Source: Ailurus styani
Taxonomy: Eukaryota > Chordata > Mammalia > Carnivora > Ailuridae
Assembly: GCA_002007465.1 (NCBI GenBank)
Contig: LNAC01000136.1
Location: forward strand, 878,174-942,173
Reading direction: 5' to 3'
Length of the DNA stretch: 64,000 bases
Of the stretch, positions 12,853-24,240 are shown in pieces; position 1 is the first letter of the stretch; the number at the start of each line of letters is the position of its first letter. Made by a program: the position numbers and the translations under genes. The notes under the pieces are model-generated. The model worked only from the letters and a program-made list of their open reading frames with translations. It had not been told where the DNA came from and made no database searches.

Positions 12853-13049
12853 TTTTTTTAAAGATTTTATTTATTTATTTGACACAGAGAGAGAGAGATC
12901 ACAAGTAGGCTGAGAGGCAGGCAGAGAGAGAGGAAGAAGCAGGCTCCTTGTCGAGCAGGGAGCCCGATGCGGGCCTTGATCCCAGGATGCTGAGATCATG
13001 ACCCGAGCCGAAGGCAGAGGCTTTAACCCACTGAGCCACCCAGGCGCCC
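12853..13049 (-). mobile_element. Can-SINE inside a LINE-1
   Basis: Full antisense copy. Perfect 16-bp target duplication TATTGAATTTATTCTT at 12837-12852 and 13050-13065. Confidence 0.96.
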
Positions 13050-13275
13050 TATTGAATTTATTCTTAAGCATTTTTTTGATGCTGTTGCAAATGGAATTGT
13101 TTATTTTTGAAATGTTGGTGCTGGTGTATAAAAATACAATAGATTTTTTAACATTGATCTTGAATCCTGCATCCTTGCTGAAATTATTCTCATGATTTCT
13201 AAGTATATTCCTTAGGATTTACTGCAGGCAGGATCATGTCATCTACTTTTCCCCTTTCAATCTGGATGCTTTCTG

Positions 13276-13300
13276 GTTTTGTTTTGTTTTGTTTTGTTTT
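13276..13300. repeat. (TTTTG)5 pentamer repeat
   Basis: Five TTTTG units inside the minus-strand LINE-1 remnant. Confidence 0.9.
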
Positions 13301-13345
13301 AATTGACTGATTGTCCTGACCAGGATCTCTAGTACAGTGTTTTAT

Positions 13346-14394
13346 GTTGGAAGGTTAGGGCTCAGAACAGTAGTCTTCCCTCACTATGACTGAGGCCATG
13401 CCATGGAAGATTCAGTGAACAGAGAGGAGCTTTGTGAAAGCAAGAGTAGCATGATTCCACTTCACATACCTTCCAATGGTGACATTTCAAAACCTCTTAC
13501 AACAGAAAAATGTTGATGTGGTGTCATCCCTTTTCCAAGTTACCAGTGGAAGTTCTAGGGCCCAGATTGGCAAGGGTGTATGATCTGTAAATAATGTGGG
13601 GCGAGGGAATGCTGGACGAAAGTGCTGAGGTTAAGCCGCATGGAGCTGGGTTCCCTTGGCCAGCCACTACCAGGTCCGGCACTTTGTCAAGGGCCAGAAG
13701 ACAAATTTGACTCCAGTGGCATTGGCTGGGTGGTAATAGTAATTTTATTAATGGGGTGATCGCATGGGGAAACAGACCTCCAGGTAATTCTGATAGGCTA
13801 CATCTTACTGTTGCCGTTGGCACATGCATTGCATTTTATGTATTTGTTTATACTTGCTCAGAATAATTGTCTGGGGTGTACTTTGTCCTCCTATTATTCT
13901 CGGGAACAGAGGCCTTTTTATTACCTTTACAAACACCTGGTGCGGCGCAGTGCGCTGACTTCGTGGGTGGTGCATCTGAGCTCGTGCAGGACGGTGACCA
14001 AGGACTTGAGTGCTTGACTTGCCACCTTAGGACCAGTCTGGCTTTTCTCTTGTGCTTTCATCTTCCCTTCCGAACATCTCCCCTAAAAGTCATCCTTAGC
14101 ATCTCAAAAACTACCTGTAGCAAATTGAACCCCACTTCCCCAGCTGAGACTGCTCTTCTGCTAAGATGTCCAATTTCTCCTGGTGACGCCATTATACTTC
14201 TTGTCTGTCTCCCATGTTTATTTAAGGTCGACATCTTCTGATCCCGTGCCTCCTTTAGCTAGTCCTTAGTGGGTCATGCACTCGTACTTCACTCTCCCTG
14301 TATTCTCAGGGCTCTCCCCCAGCATAGAGTAGCCCAGATGGTTAGAGCAGCCCCTGTTCATCTGTATCTTCAGTCAGTTACTATTTGTTGACTA
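13346..14394. other. Intron 2, unassigned
   Basis: Unique-looking sequence; the end (from about 14030) may be a worn extension of the L2 fragment that follows. Confidence 0.45.
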
Positions 14395-14900
14395 GCCTTC
14401 AAGCATTGTTATGAGCATATCTTTCCTGTTCACACAACTCCAGTGGCTCCCCATTTCTTGTAAAATTCTGTTCAAAATCCATAGCATGCAAACTTTTCCC
14501 TGAACTGGCCCCAGCATTTCTTTTCCATCTAATTTCTTGCTGAAGCCAAACCTTAGCCTCTTCCATTTTTGTCCCTTTGCTTTCTTATTCCCAGATTTTT
14601 GCTTACTTGGTCTCTTTAGCTTTGAATGCCTTCCCCGTCTCAGCATTTATCCCACTGTGCTCTTAGAACTCACCTCAAGCGCTTTCTTCTCTTCTAAACC
14701 TTACTTAACCTCTCCAGCTGGTAGCAATCTCACGTGCTTTCTGAGACCCTATAGTACTTAAGCCATAGCTTTCTTTGACAGTCGCTACTTACTATCTTAA
14801 CAACCTTAGTTCCATTTGTACATACGTGTAACTTAGTCTCCTCTAAGCTCTTTGCAAGGAAGTGGACACTGAGTCCACGACAGAGAATTCAGTAGCCAGT
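14395..14900 (+). mobile_element. L2 LINE fragment
   Basis: CCAGTGGCTCCCCATTTCTT, AAAATTCTGTTCAAAATCCA, TTTGAATGCCTTCCCCGTCT and CTTACTTAACCTCTCCAGCT follow the LINE-2 3' region in order. Confidence 0.75.
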
Positions 14901-15269
14901 GTGGTTGACTTTGCTATTCGATGGGATCAGACCCTGATTATTTCTCACATGTGCTTTATACTCACCTATATTGATCTCCCAACCTCCCATTCTTTTCTTT
15001 GAAGTTTATTCTCATTGAAGGTACTCTCCAGGGTTATCTGATCAGGCACTTCCCTTCTTAGCATGATTTGATGCCACTCCGTGTTCCCAGGTCTCATTCT
15101 AGGCTCCTTACCCCTACCAGCCTCTGTCTGCCTGTTCCCCCAACACTCAGGCTTTTGGACATCCCAAACCTACCATGTCCGTCCTGTACCCTTGAGCATA
15201 CTTTTCAGTGTGTCTGGATGCCTTAGGGACTCCTTGCTGTCCTCCCAAATGGAGATGCTTTTTCTTTAA

Positions 15270-15510
15270 GCCTCTTCCTTTTTCCTGCCATCACTGTGAG
15301 TGCAAGTAAACCCACTCCTCTGTGTAGCTTGCTTAGCCCCCTGAACATACCAAGGCACAGTTTTGTTTGTTTGCTCAACTATGTATGGACACGTCTGTTT
15401 TCCTCCAAAGGTAGTGAACTCTCTGAAGAGAAGAGGCTTTCTTTTTATCTTTATAACATCAGCATCTAGCCATCTGGCAGACATTCAGTAAATGTTTGAA
15501 TGAATGAAAA
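15270..15510 (+). mobile_element. L2 LINE 3' end
   Basis: The block ends CATTCAGTAAATGTTTGAAT and GAATGA, the usual terminus of L2. GTAGTGAACTCTCTGAAGAG precedes it as expected. Confidence 0.65.
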
Positions 15511-16289
15511 CAAAATCCAGGAATGCGTTTTAATTCTAAAGAGGAAACTGATGAGTGAACCACAACCAGTCAAGCCAAGGCTGTCTCTTTATAGCCCCCT
15601 GAGAAAGAAAAATTGTCCAAACCAGGTCTGCTGCAGAACTTTCTGCATGATGTAATTCTCAAACTCCTTCTGGGAAGTAATTTGCATTCCTGATTAAATG
15701 CTTGGGCAATCCTCTGATATTGTTAAGTGATTAAGAACTTCTGGGAAGTTAGGGTTGTCCACCCAACTGACTGACTGACCTAATAATCTTTAACTAGACT
15801 TTTGTTGTTGTTGTCAGTCTTTCCTTGCAGAGCTTGAAATGTAATTTTGACAAATTCTTGTAAGCAATTTTTTTCTGGAAAGTTCTTTTTAACACAGTTC
15901 ATCTTAAGACTGTTTCAGGGGCCTTCCACTTTCACCACTTACATACGAATGCAACATCTTGTTCATTCCCTCTTCATTTCACCTTCCCCTCCCGCTCTTC
16001 CCTGTCCCTAAAAAAGGGCCACTGCTGAGTCCAGAAGGATGGATGGTTGGTACCAGGCAGAGGGAGAGAACACATAGTACTGGTGGGGTTAGGAGCCTCA
16101 AACAGTTACATACAGCAAGAGAGGGAGGGAGAGGTAGAGTGTTCTGGAAGGAGCTGAGAACAAAAGATCAGCAGGGCGCAGAAATTGTGGACTTGCTAGG
16201 GAGTTGGATCTTATATGTATTACCAACAGATGAAATTGTCCTTGACCAAGATCTTCTGAAACTCATAAAAAAGTACGACATGTGATAGG
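15511..16289. other. Intron 2, unassigned
   Basis: Nothing recognised. A 108-codon open frame at 15959-16285 has no known domain. Confidence 0.45.
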
Positions 16290-16560
16290 AGTTTTAAATA
16301 ACATTCTTATCAGTTAGGATAGGCTATGATATGCTGGAAAAACAAACAGTCCCCAAGTCTCAGTGGCTTAGATCATCGAAGATTTACTTCTTGTCCGCGC
16401 CCCCTGCGCAAGCAGAAGAGTAAAGGTTCTGCTCCACACAACTGCCACTTAGGGCCCTGGGAAACAGACGCTCCCCCAGGTCACATGCTGTCATGTCATC
16501 ACAAGGCTCCAGGGGTCGCTGCAACAGAGATGAGAAGATAGAAAAGGATACAGCCACAAG
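16290..16560. repeat. Second copy of the LTR-like repeat seen at 4600
   Basis: It shares the ACAAACAGTCCCCAAGTCTCAG core and flanking pattern with the block at 4600-4830. The family was not identified; an old LTR is most likely. Confidence 0.45.
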
Positions 16561-16591
16561 GAAGCAATTCATTCCAAGCCAATGATTCTTT

Positions 16592-16792
16592 TTTTTTTTT
16601 TTAAAGATTTTATTTATTTATTTGACACTCAGAGAGAGAGATTACAAGTGGGCAGAGAGGCAGGGAGAGAGAGAGGAGGAAGCAGGCTCCCCGCTGAGCA
16701 GAGAGCCCGATGCGGGCCTCGATCCCAGGACGCTGAGATCATGACCTGAGCCGAAAGCAGAGGCTTTAACACACTGAGCCACCCAGGCGCCC
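16592..16792 (-). mobile_element. Can-SINE, full length
   Basis: Perfect 18-bp target duplication CCAAGCCAATGATTCTTT at 16574-16591 and 16793-16810. A young copy of the GCTTTAAC subfamily. Confidence 0.96.
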
Positions 16793-17025
16793 CCAAGCCA
16801 ATGATTCTTTATGGAAGTAACAAACCTCTTACATTTCTCTGGCCAAAGGAGATTGCAGGGTCACACTCAGCTTCAAAAAGAGTAGGAAAAGGTAATCTTT
16901 CCATATTCCTGGAAAAAAGAGAAGCCCCTGAAATATTTCTGAATCCTAGACCGGTCTCTCTGACATAGCAAACATGGTACAAGGGCAGAATAGCCACACC
17001 AGATTTCGAAGAGTGTTTTTTAGTT

Positions 17026-17139
17026 CTTTTTTTTTTTTTTAAAGTAGTCTCCATGGGCTTGAACTCATGACCCTGAGATTAAGACCTGAACTGAGATCAA
17101 GAGGCAGATGCTGAACCCATTGAGCCACCCACGTAGCCC
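17026..17139 (-). mobile_element. Short older SINEC
   Basis: Poly(T), AACTCATGACCCTGAGATTA and GAGCCACCCACGTAGCCC; the AG-rich central part is missing. Confidence 0.75.
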
Positions 17140-17359
17140 TGGGAGGGAGTTTTAAGTGGTGCTGGAAGGAACCTGATTTATTTCTGTACATCTGAATATA
17201 AGAGAGGATTTCAGACCTTCACAGTAGTGTTGTGTGGAGCTTGGTAGACCCTCTCTCCAGTGAAACCATTTAACTGGTGAAAATTACAATCATTTAAGTC
17301 TCTGGAAATTGTCCTAAGAGCCTACAGAAATGGGAGAAACATTTATTCAAGAAAAATCT

Positions 17360-17560
17360 GGGGACACCTGGGTGGCACAGTCATTAAGCGTCTGCCTTCG
17401 ACTCAGGTCATGATCCCAGGGTCCTGGGATCGAGCCCCACATTGGTCTCCCTGCTCAGCGGGGAGCCTGCTTCCTCCTCTCTCTCTGCACCTCTCTGCCT
17501 ACTTGTGATCTCTCTCTACCTGTCAAATAAATAAATTAAATCTTAAAAAAAAGAAAGAAA
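17360..17560 (+). mobile_element. Can-SINE, full length
   Basis: GGGACACCTGGGTGGCACAG to CAAATAAATAAATTAAATC and A-rich tail. Target duplication not clear. Confidence 0.93.
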
Positions 17561-18239
17561 ACAATGGGAATCTTGGTGATGAGCCATTCAGAGTGTCCTG
17601 GCAGCTTAATGATGCCAGTGCAATGGCAGATTGAAGGGCCAACAGCAACGTTCCCGAGATCGTGCTTACCCTGAGGGGTCCAGAAGGTTGTGCGCGTGAA
17701 GAGTACTGAAAGGAAAAAAAAAATGCCAACCCCAAATCCTATACCCAACAAAGAAGTCTTTGAAGAATGAAGGCAGCGCTCAGACATTGCTGGTGGGAAT
17801 TAAAAAAAAAAAAAAGTGGGGCTGCTTTGGAAAAAGTTTGATAATTCCCCAAAAAGTTAAGCATAGTTACCCAGCGATTCTGCTCCAAGGTATATACCCA
17901 AGAGAGACGAGCACATATACCCACGCAGAAATCTGTACATGAATGTTCGTAGCAGCATTCGTAACTGTAGTCAAAAACTGTAAGAAAGAAACGCAAATGT
18001 CCAAATGGGTAAATGTAGCATATTTATACAAAGAAACATTTTTGGGCAATAGTGCTGATACATGGACAACAAGGATGAACCTTGAAAACATGATGCTACA
18101 GAAAAGAAGTGAGTCTCGAAGGCCCCATATTGTATGATTCCATTTATATATAATTTCCAGAATAGTCACCTCCACAGAGACGAGTATACTGTGGGTTGCC
18201 TAGAGCCAGGCAAGTGTGGAGGAAAGGGGGAGTGACTGT

Positions 18240-18940
18240 GTGTTGCTTTCTTAGGGCTGCCCTATCAAAGTACCACAAACTGGGGGGCTTCACACAGAAG
18301 CCCCCTCTTACATTTTAGGAGGCTAAATGTCCAAAATCAAGGTATTAGCAGGGCCACGCTCCCTCCAAAGCCTCCGGGAGAGGATCCTTCTTTCCCTCTT
18401 CCAGCTTTTGGTGGCCCCAAGTGATCTTTTGATCACGGTAGCTGCATCATTCCAATTTATTTCTTTTTATTAAGCATTTACTTACTTGAGATAGCACCTG
18501 CTTGTGTATGCAAGTGGGGGGAGGGGCCGAAGAGAGGGGGAGAGAGAATCTCAAGCAAACTCCCTGCTGAGTGCAGAGCCTATGTGGGGCTTGATCTGAG
18601 ATCACGACCTGAGCCGAAATCAAGAGTCAGGTGCTTAACTGACTGAGCCCCCCAGGTGGCCCTGCATCACTCCCGTTTCTGCCTCCATCTTCCCTGTGCA
18701 TACCTGGCTTCCCATGACATTCTCTTCTCTGTGTTGCTGTGCCCGAATTTCACTCTTCCTCTGAGGTTACTTGTCATATGCATTAGGGTCCACCTGATGG
18801 CCTCATCATAACTTGATTGTAATAATTCTACAGATAATCTTATTTTCAAATAAGGCACATTCACAGGTACCAGGGGCTAATACTCGACTTGATCATCTTT
18901 TTTATTGGGGGTTGGGGGAGGCACAGTGTAACCCATAACA
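18240..18940 (-). mobile_element. ERVL-MaLR LTR with a SINE inside
   Basis: In reverse orientation it shows GGGCTGCCCTATCAAAGTAC, AAATCAAGGTATTAGCAGGG and, on the far side of a SINE, CAAATAAGGCACATTCACAG and AACCCATAACA. These are the reverse complement of a MaLR LTR. It interrupts an older LINE-1; the flanks GACTG and GGCTG may be its 5-bp target duplication. Confidence 0.82.
18454..18661 (-). mobile_element. Older SINEC inside a MaLR LTR
   Basis: Antisense copy ending GAGCCCCCCAGGTGGCC. Target duplication CTGCATCATTCC / CTGCATCACTCC at 18442 and 18662, which are adjacent bases of the split LTR. Confidence 0.9.
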
Positions 18941-18963
18941 GGCTGCTAATGAATACAAGATTC

Positions 18964-19172
18964 CTTTTTTTTTTTAAAGATTTTATTTATTTACTTGAGA
19001 GAGAGAGACAGAGACAGAGATAGTGACAGAGACAGAGCACGAGTGGGGAGAAGAGAAAGAAGCAGGTTCCCCACTGAGCAGAGAGCCCGATGCAGGACTC
19101 GATCCCAGGACCCTGGGATCATGACCTGAGCCGAAGGCAGATGCTCAACTGACTGAGCCACCCAGATGCCCC
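18964..19172 (-). mobile_element. Can-SINE inside an old LINE-1
   Basis: Antisense copy ending GAGCCACCCAGATGCCC. Flanks ACAAGATTCCTTTTT and CCAGGGTTTCTTTTT are a diverged target duplication. Confidence 0.9.
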
Positions 19173-19330
19173 CAGGGTTTCTTTTTGGGGCAAGAAAAAT
19201 ATTCTAAAATTGCTTATAGTGATGGTTGCTAAACCTCTTGACCATCCTAAAAACCATTGAATGGTATACTTTTAGCGGGTGTCCTCTATGGTATGTGCAT
19301 TATATCTGAATAAAGTTGGTTTAAAAAAAA

Positions 19331-20725
19331 ATGAAAGAGAAATCAAGACATTACCCCATTTAAAGAGGAAAAAACAGAGACTTCACAGCTAGCAGGCCTT
19401 CCTTAAATATCAGTGGTCCACAGGCAGAAAACTAGGGGCACCAGACAATAATTCAAATCCGTATGAAAAATCAGAGTTCCAGGAAATGTAGTAAGGTAGT
19501 AATGATAAGAAACAATATGATTATGTATTTTTTCTTCTTTTTCTTTTTATAAAAAGAGTTGTATAACAGAAAGGACTCCATACATGACTTTGCCCACATG
19601 AAGCCAGAAGGATCCAGGCATTAATTCTGGATTTTAGCCAAACACTGTGGTTCTATCTGGCTTCCCAGATGTTCCCTGATCTGAAGGTTTCTAGACCTTT
19701 CTCAAGGCTCATTGGAATCCTGATCTATTGAATCCGGCCTTATTCTACCACCACCCACTCCTGAAATGAAAACCAAATCATCATTTTTTTGGAGACATTT
19801 CTAATTGCTTTTGATATTGCTTGAGAAGCTACACATGTTCTCTGCTGAAGGGGAAAAAAAAACTTATCTAAAAGCTAATCATACTTTCTAAATGACAGAA
19901 ATGTTTGGCTGGAGTTAAAAACGAAAGGTTAAGGATAAAGGCCCATTTTCTCAGACCTAATCCCCTTGGCCGTGGTCCTGCCCTGTGCCGCACAGGGAGA
20001 TTTTCTAAAGCAAAGGTCAGCATCTGTCTTACAACTGACTGGTCCGTGTATAATGTAGACTTTTTAAATGACATCAGCCGATTCCAAACTGTTTGCGTGA
20101 GCAGCCCTGGGTCTTAGGTGTCTTGAGTGGAGAGCTCTTAATGGCTTTGCTGTTCTAGAGGCATCCTTGCTGTGTCTGGTCACGATGGAGATCCGTAACA
20201 TCTGTTCTCATCCAGTGAGCCAATGAGTCTGTGCACTGGCGTGAGAGTTTTAGCATCGAGTACACAGCTGCATGTTCTAGAATGGCATGTTTTGTGGGAG
20301 CAGAGGGTCCAGAGCTTGGTCTTCCAAATCCTACTCTAACTCGGTGTTTCCAACCCCAGGCTTTTGAGCTGTTGTCAGCAGAGGGCCATGGGGAAGGGAT
20401 GAGGCTGAAGTCACTCTTGGCTTATGTCAGGAGCGGACTCAAGTGGGCTCCCCTCCCATGAGAGGAACCATCTACTGGGAGAGGCTGTGAGAGCCCAGTA
20501 CAGAGGCCCAAGGCCAGCACGTGCTAGAGGAAGCTGGTGTTTGGGGATCTGTGGATCCTGGGGGGAAGTTTGAAGCTGCCGGTTCTCCCTGAACGCTAAA
20601 AGGCTAAGAGAGGCTGCAGAGAGAATGTACTGTCTTTCTTAACCAAAGTTCGGAGAATGCCAGAAAGACCAGGGACCTCTGGAGAGATCGTATCCAGCTA
20701 CTTCAAGAGGGAGATGACAGCAAGA
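19331..20725. other. Intron 2, unassigned
   Basis: Unique-looking intron sequence without recognisable repeats. Confidence 0.45.
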
Positions 20726-20737
20726 GCTGCTGGCCTT

Positions 20738-20870
20738 GGGGTGCCCGAATGGCTCAGTCAGTTAAGTGTCTGACTTTTGATCTCAGCTCAGGTCTTGATC
20801 ATAGGGTCATGAGTTCAAGTCCCACATTGGGCTCCATGCTCAGCATGGAGCCTATTTAAAAAAAAAAAAA
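20738..20870 (+). mobile_element. Short SINEC with poly(A)
   Basis: GGGGTGCCCGAATGGCTCAG, tRNA-related head, GGAGCCTATTT and A13. It lacks the TC-rich part. Flanks GCTGCTGGCCTT / GCCACTGGCCTT. Confidence 0.85.
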
Positions 20871-21049
20871 GCCACTGGCCTTTCACTGCAGGACTGCTCC
20901 TCTATGACTGGCATTCCAGGGAATACTCACACTTGAGTACAGATGAGCTTGCGGAGGAAAAGAACTGCCCTTCTGAGAGGCACAGACTCCTGGTCAACCT
21001 GGCTGAGCACATGCCTAGGGAAAGAGCCAACAGTTAGAAATTGTGGTGT

Positions 21050-21400
21050 TGGCAGCATTGGTTCCTTCCGGAGGACGAGGGAACTGAGGGGGTTGCCTGT
21101 CTCCTAGCTTCTGACGGTGCTGGCAGTCCTTGGCATTTCTTGGCTTCTAAATGCATCCCTCCCATCTCTGTCCCCATCTTCACGTCGCCTTCTTCTCTGG
21201 GTCTGTGTGTCCTGGTCTGTCTCTTTTAAGGACCTCTCAGTGGATTGAGGGCCCTCACTAATCTCGTATCATCTTATCTCAGCCTTTACCTTGACTATAC
21301 CTGCGAAGATGCTATTTCCAAATAAGGTGACGTTCTGAGATGGACGTAAATTTGGTGGAACATTTTTCAACTCACTAGAGCCTGAAGGAGCTTTCTGACA
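21050..21400 (-). mobile_element. ERVL-MaLR LTR fragment
   Basis: Reverse-orientation MaLR features are visible: CTTGGCTTCTAAATGCATCC, CTGTCTCTTTTAAGGACC and TTTCCAAATAAGGTGACGTT. Both ends are worn. Confidence 0.7.
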
Positions 21401-22207
21401 GAAGGTTTGGGTGGTGGGGCACTACAGAAGAGAGAGCGAAGCAGAGAAGGACACAGGCTTGTTGAGGGGAGGTGCATGGAACTCTCCTGGCAGAGAGACG
21501 CAGGTTGAGGGGGTGGCGGTCACCATGCGGCCTCCACCGTGTGGCTCAGTGGGCAGGTCCCCTCCGCCCCGGCTGCTGTGAGGTAGGGGGAGGGGCAGGG
21601 CAGGAAACCCTGGCAGAATGAAATGCCCGGGGGATAAAAAGGTGCTCTGTGGGCCCCGTGGGTTGTGAGAAAGCTTTGTACCTGCCCGTCAGGGGAGTTT
21701 GGGGTTGAATAAGGACACGTTATTGTGTTTGGCCACTGAGAGGCTGATTTGACATTTGGGAGAAAAAAGAAAATTGTTGAGAGATCAGGCATTGGTAATA
21801 CTTCATAAACAGCAGGAGGACCTCGGGGCCCAGCCTCCCCGGTCGGATCAACACGGGAGAGCTCAGGAAGGAGCTTGCCGTGGGACCTTGGAGCTGAGGG
21901 TCCTAGAGGGGTGGGCTTTTCTTGGCAGGAGACAAGTGGGTGAGGCCGTGGGGGGGGGGGACAGAGCCACGTGGGGACACATCATGGAAGCAGGAAAGGC
22001 CGTGGGTTTGCACACAGGTCAAGTCAAGAGCACGTGGAGGCAGATAGTAGGAGGTGAGAGCAGACACCGTTTTGATTGAATTTTGCGGGCGGAGGGTGCC
22101 AGGCATGGCCGGCTGGGACATAGTCAGCCAGCCTATGTAGGACACAGCTCTGCGTCTTAGGTTTTCTTTCCTCAAGTTGTGGTAAAGCGTACTTAACAGG
22201 AGATTTA

Positions 22208-22406
22208 TTTTTTTTTTAAGATTTTATTTATTTATTTGACACAGAGAGAGAGATCACAAGTAGGCAGAGAGGCAGGCAGACAGAGAGAGGGGGAAGCAGG
22301 CTCCCGCTGAGCAGAGAGCCGGATGCGGGCCTCGATCCCAGGACCCTGAGATTGTGACCTGAGCCGAAGGCAGAGGCTTTAACCCACTGAGCCACCCAGG
22401 CACCCC
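22208..22406 (-). mobile_element. Can-SINE, full length
   Basis: Poly(T) to GAGCCACCCAGGCACCCC. Open frames across it on both strands are SINE-derived. Target duplication not clear. Confidence 0.93.
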
Positions 22407-22496
22407 TATCTTTATAACCATTTTTAAGTGGGTAGTTCTGTGGCATTAAAAAGACGTAGTACATGTTTCTTCTCATCATGGGTGAGGGATGGAGGG

Positions 22497-22501
<5 letters not shown>

Positions 22502-22539
<38 letters not shown>
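22502..22539. repeat. (GT)19 microsatellite
   Basis: A perfect 38-bp GT dinucleotide tract, the longest in the window. Confidence 0.97.
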
Positions 22540-22540
<1 letters not shown>

Positions 22541-23639
22541 AGAAGCAGTCCCATGAGGAGATGGGCCTGGAGGCTTGGGGGAGGGGGAGAAAAGAGTGGA
22601 TCCTTCCGCAGAGCGTGTGAGAAAGAAATTTGGTTCTGCAGAGAAGTGGACTTTGGGCGACACGGGAAAGTAGAGCAGAGCCACCATTCACAAGGCACAG
22701 ATGTGTGCTTTCAGGCCTTGAGGGGGAAGCCTTGCTGAGGCTGAGTTTGCTTCCAATGCTGGGGAAACGCCCCCGGTGTTGATAGGCCCTGAGGCGGAAG
22801 GACCCAGGTCTCATTAGTGTTATGATGATAGCAAAATACAACAGTAGGTTAAAAAGATCCTTTTTTCTTTTCAAATGCACGGAGCACCCTTATACCAATA
22901 GATTTTTTTGTGCATCTAGACAACTGAACTGCGTGTCTTCTGTTTCTATTTGGTAATTGTATTCAATGGAGCTCTGATATCTGGGCTAATTAAATCCAGA
23001 ACTTAGGCTAACTGTACCCGCTTGTGCTGTTGGCCCTTTCTGCCAGCCCACGACCCATCGGAAATACTGCAGGCTCGTGCACACTCACGAGCCCCATGGA
23101 GTTGCCAGGAGACCCCTTTTCTTCCGTCAAAGTCATCCCCTTGGCCTTGGTTTCACCTGTTGGGGAAGTAGGTCATGGCTGACACAGGACACAGGGGCCA
23201 GTCTGGGCGCCCCCGAGGTAGAGGTGGTCGCTTCCTCCCCGCTGTCCCACGCAGAGAGCGCCCACGGCATGCCCAGCGGATGGCAGGGTGCGGGTGCTGG
23301 AAGGGCCTCCCTCAGAGCCAAGGACAAGGGAGCCCTTGGGAAATCTGGGGTGCCCTACTCTCCTCATGCCTCTGCTGCAGAAACGCCTGCAGATTCCTAA
23401 CGGAAAAACAACCAAAAACGCATCCAGGATTAAAACCACCGTTTCGAAAGCACATCATTAAAGCAGGCTGTGACCCACGTCCTCGGTGGCTGTGCTGCAG
23501 AGCTGTTCAGGCCACTGGAAAGAACAGAAAAAGTGAAACACCCGGAAAACAAAAACAAAAACAAAACCCAGAGCAAGGAGTGTCGTTGGACGATTCTCTG
23601 GGAGTGGTGGCAGTTTGTAATGTTCAGAAAGACAGGCCT

Positions 23640-24240
23640 CCGTGTGGAGGGAGACCTGGAGGAGGGACGAGGTGCGGCGCATCGCGGGAGCGTGATTCGG
23701 GGAGCTGGGAAGGGTGACAAGGCGGGGGGGGGGGTGTCTGTTGTCCAAATGGCTGTGCCTTGGAGACGAAGGGCAGGCCAACGGGAAATGCGAACGCCTG
23801 GGACATGTCAAGTTCAGTGCCGGGCGCCTGGGTGGCTCAGTGGGTTAAAGCCTCTGCCTTCGGCTCAGGTCATGATCTCAGGGTCCTGGGATCGAGGCCC
23901 GCATCGGGCTCCCTGCTCAGGAGGGAGCCTGCTTCCTCCTCTCTCTCTGCCTGCCTGTGATCTCTCTCTGTGTCAAATAAATAAATAAAATCTTAAAAAA
24001 ATCAATTCAGTGCGAAGAGTGGGGCGACCTCCTGCAGGACCTCGGGTGCGAGGGGGGCCGGCGGCCCTCCGCGGTGGTGCCTCCCCACACCCTGGCAGGG
24101 CCTGGCGCGTCCGCCCGGCTGCAAAGGCGCTGAGAAAGGAATCCGGAATCCGGGCAGCTTGCGGACGTGGGCAGCTGGCCTCGCGCCCCTTACCGCTCAT
24201 TTGCCTGCGGCTGCTGGCGGCGACGGAACCTCTCTTGCCA
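23640..24240. promoter_or_regulatory. CpG-rich intronic block, possible regulatory region
   Basis: The segments 23640-23740 and 24005-24240 are rich in CpG (GTGCGGCGCATCGCGGGAGC; GGGGCCGGCGGCCCTCCGCG), unlike the surrounding intron. A SINE later split the block. No exon or transcript start could be shown. Confidence 0.35.
23822..24000 (+). mobile_element. Can-SINE between two CpG-rich blocks
   Basis: GGGCGCCTGGGTGGCTCAGT to CAAATAAATAAATAAAATC and poly(A). Flanks TCAAGTTCAGTGC and TCAATTCAGTGC are its target duplication. Confidence 0.95.

Larger units (their letters stand above)
10930..13345 (-). mobile_element. Old LINE-1 fragment with two SINE insertions
   Basis: Read on the minus strand this is a diverged LINE-1 3' UTR followed by ORF2 C-terminal coding remains, for example LILKFIGKPKRPRITKTIF and NYQKATVIKTAWYWYKDRH near 12408-12653. 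It is broken by frameshifts and by Can-SINEs at 11791-11990 and 12853-13049. A (TTTTG)5 run lies at 13276-13300. The 5' end is truncated near 13345. Confidence 0.8.
17780..19330 (+). mobile_element. Old LINE-1 3' end split by LTR and SINE insertions
   Basis: The part at 17780-18239 and the part at 19173-19330 are halves of one diverged LINE-1 3' end. The first contains the pattern of a decayed ORF2 C-terminus. The second ends with sequence like TATATCTGAATAAAG followed by poly(A). Between them lie an LTR (18240-18940) and a SINE (18964-19172). Confidence 0.7.
21401..23639. other. Intron 2, mostly unassigned
   Basis: Apart from the SINE at 22208-22406 and the GT repeat at 22502-22539 nothing was recognised. 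A G10-type run lies near 21950. Confidence 0.45.

Noticed and set aside
23470..23988. 172-codon + strand frame
   Set aside because: Its C-terminal part is translated Can-SINE (PGWLSGLKPLPSAQVMISGS), a peptide that recurs at many SINEs in this window.
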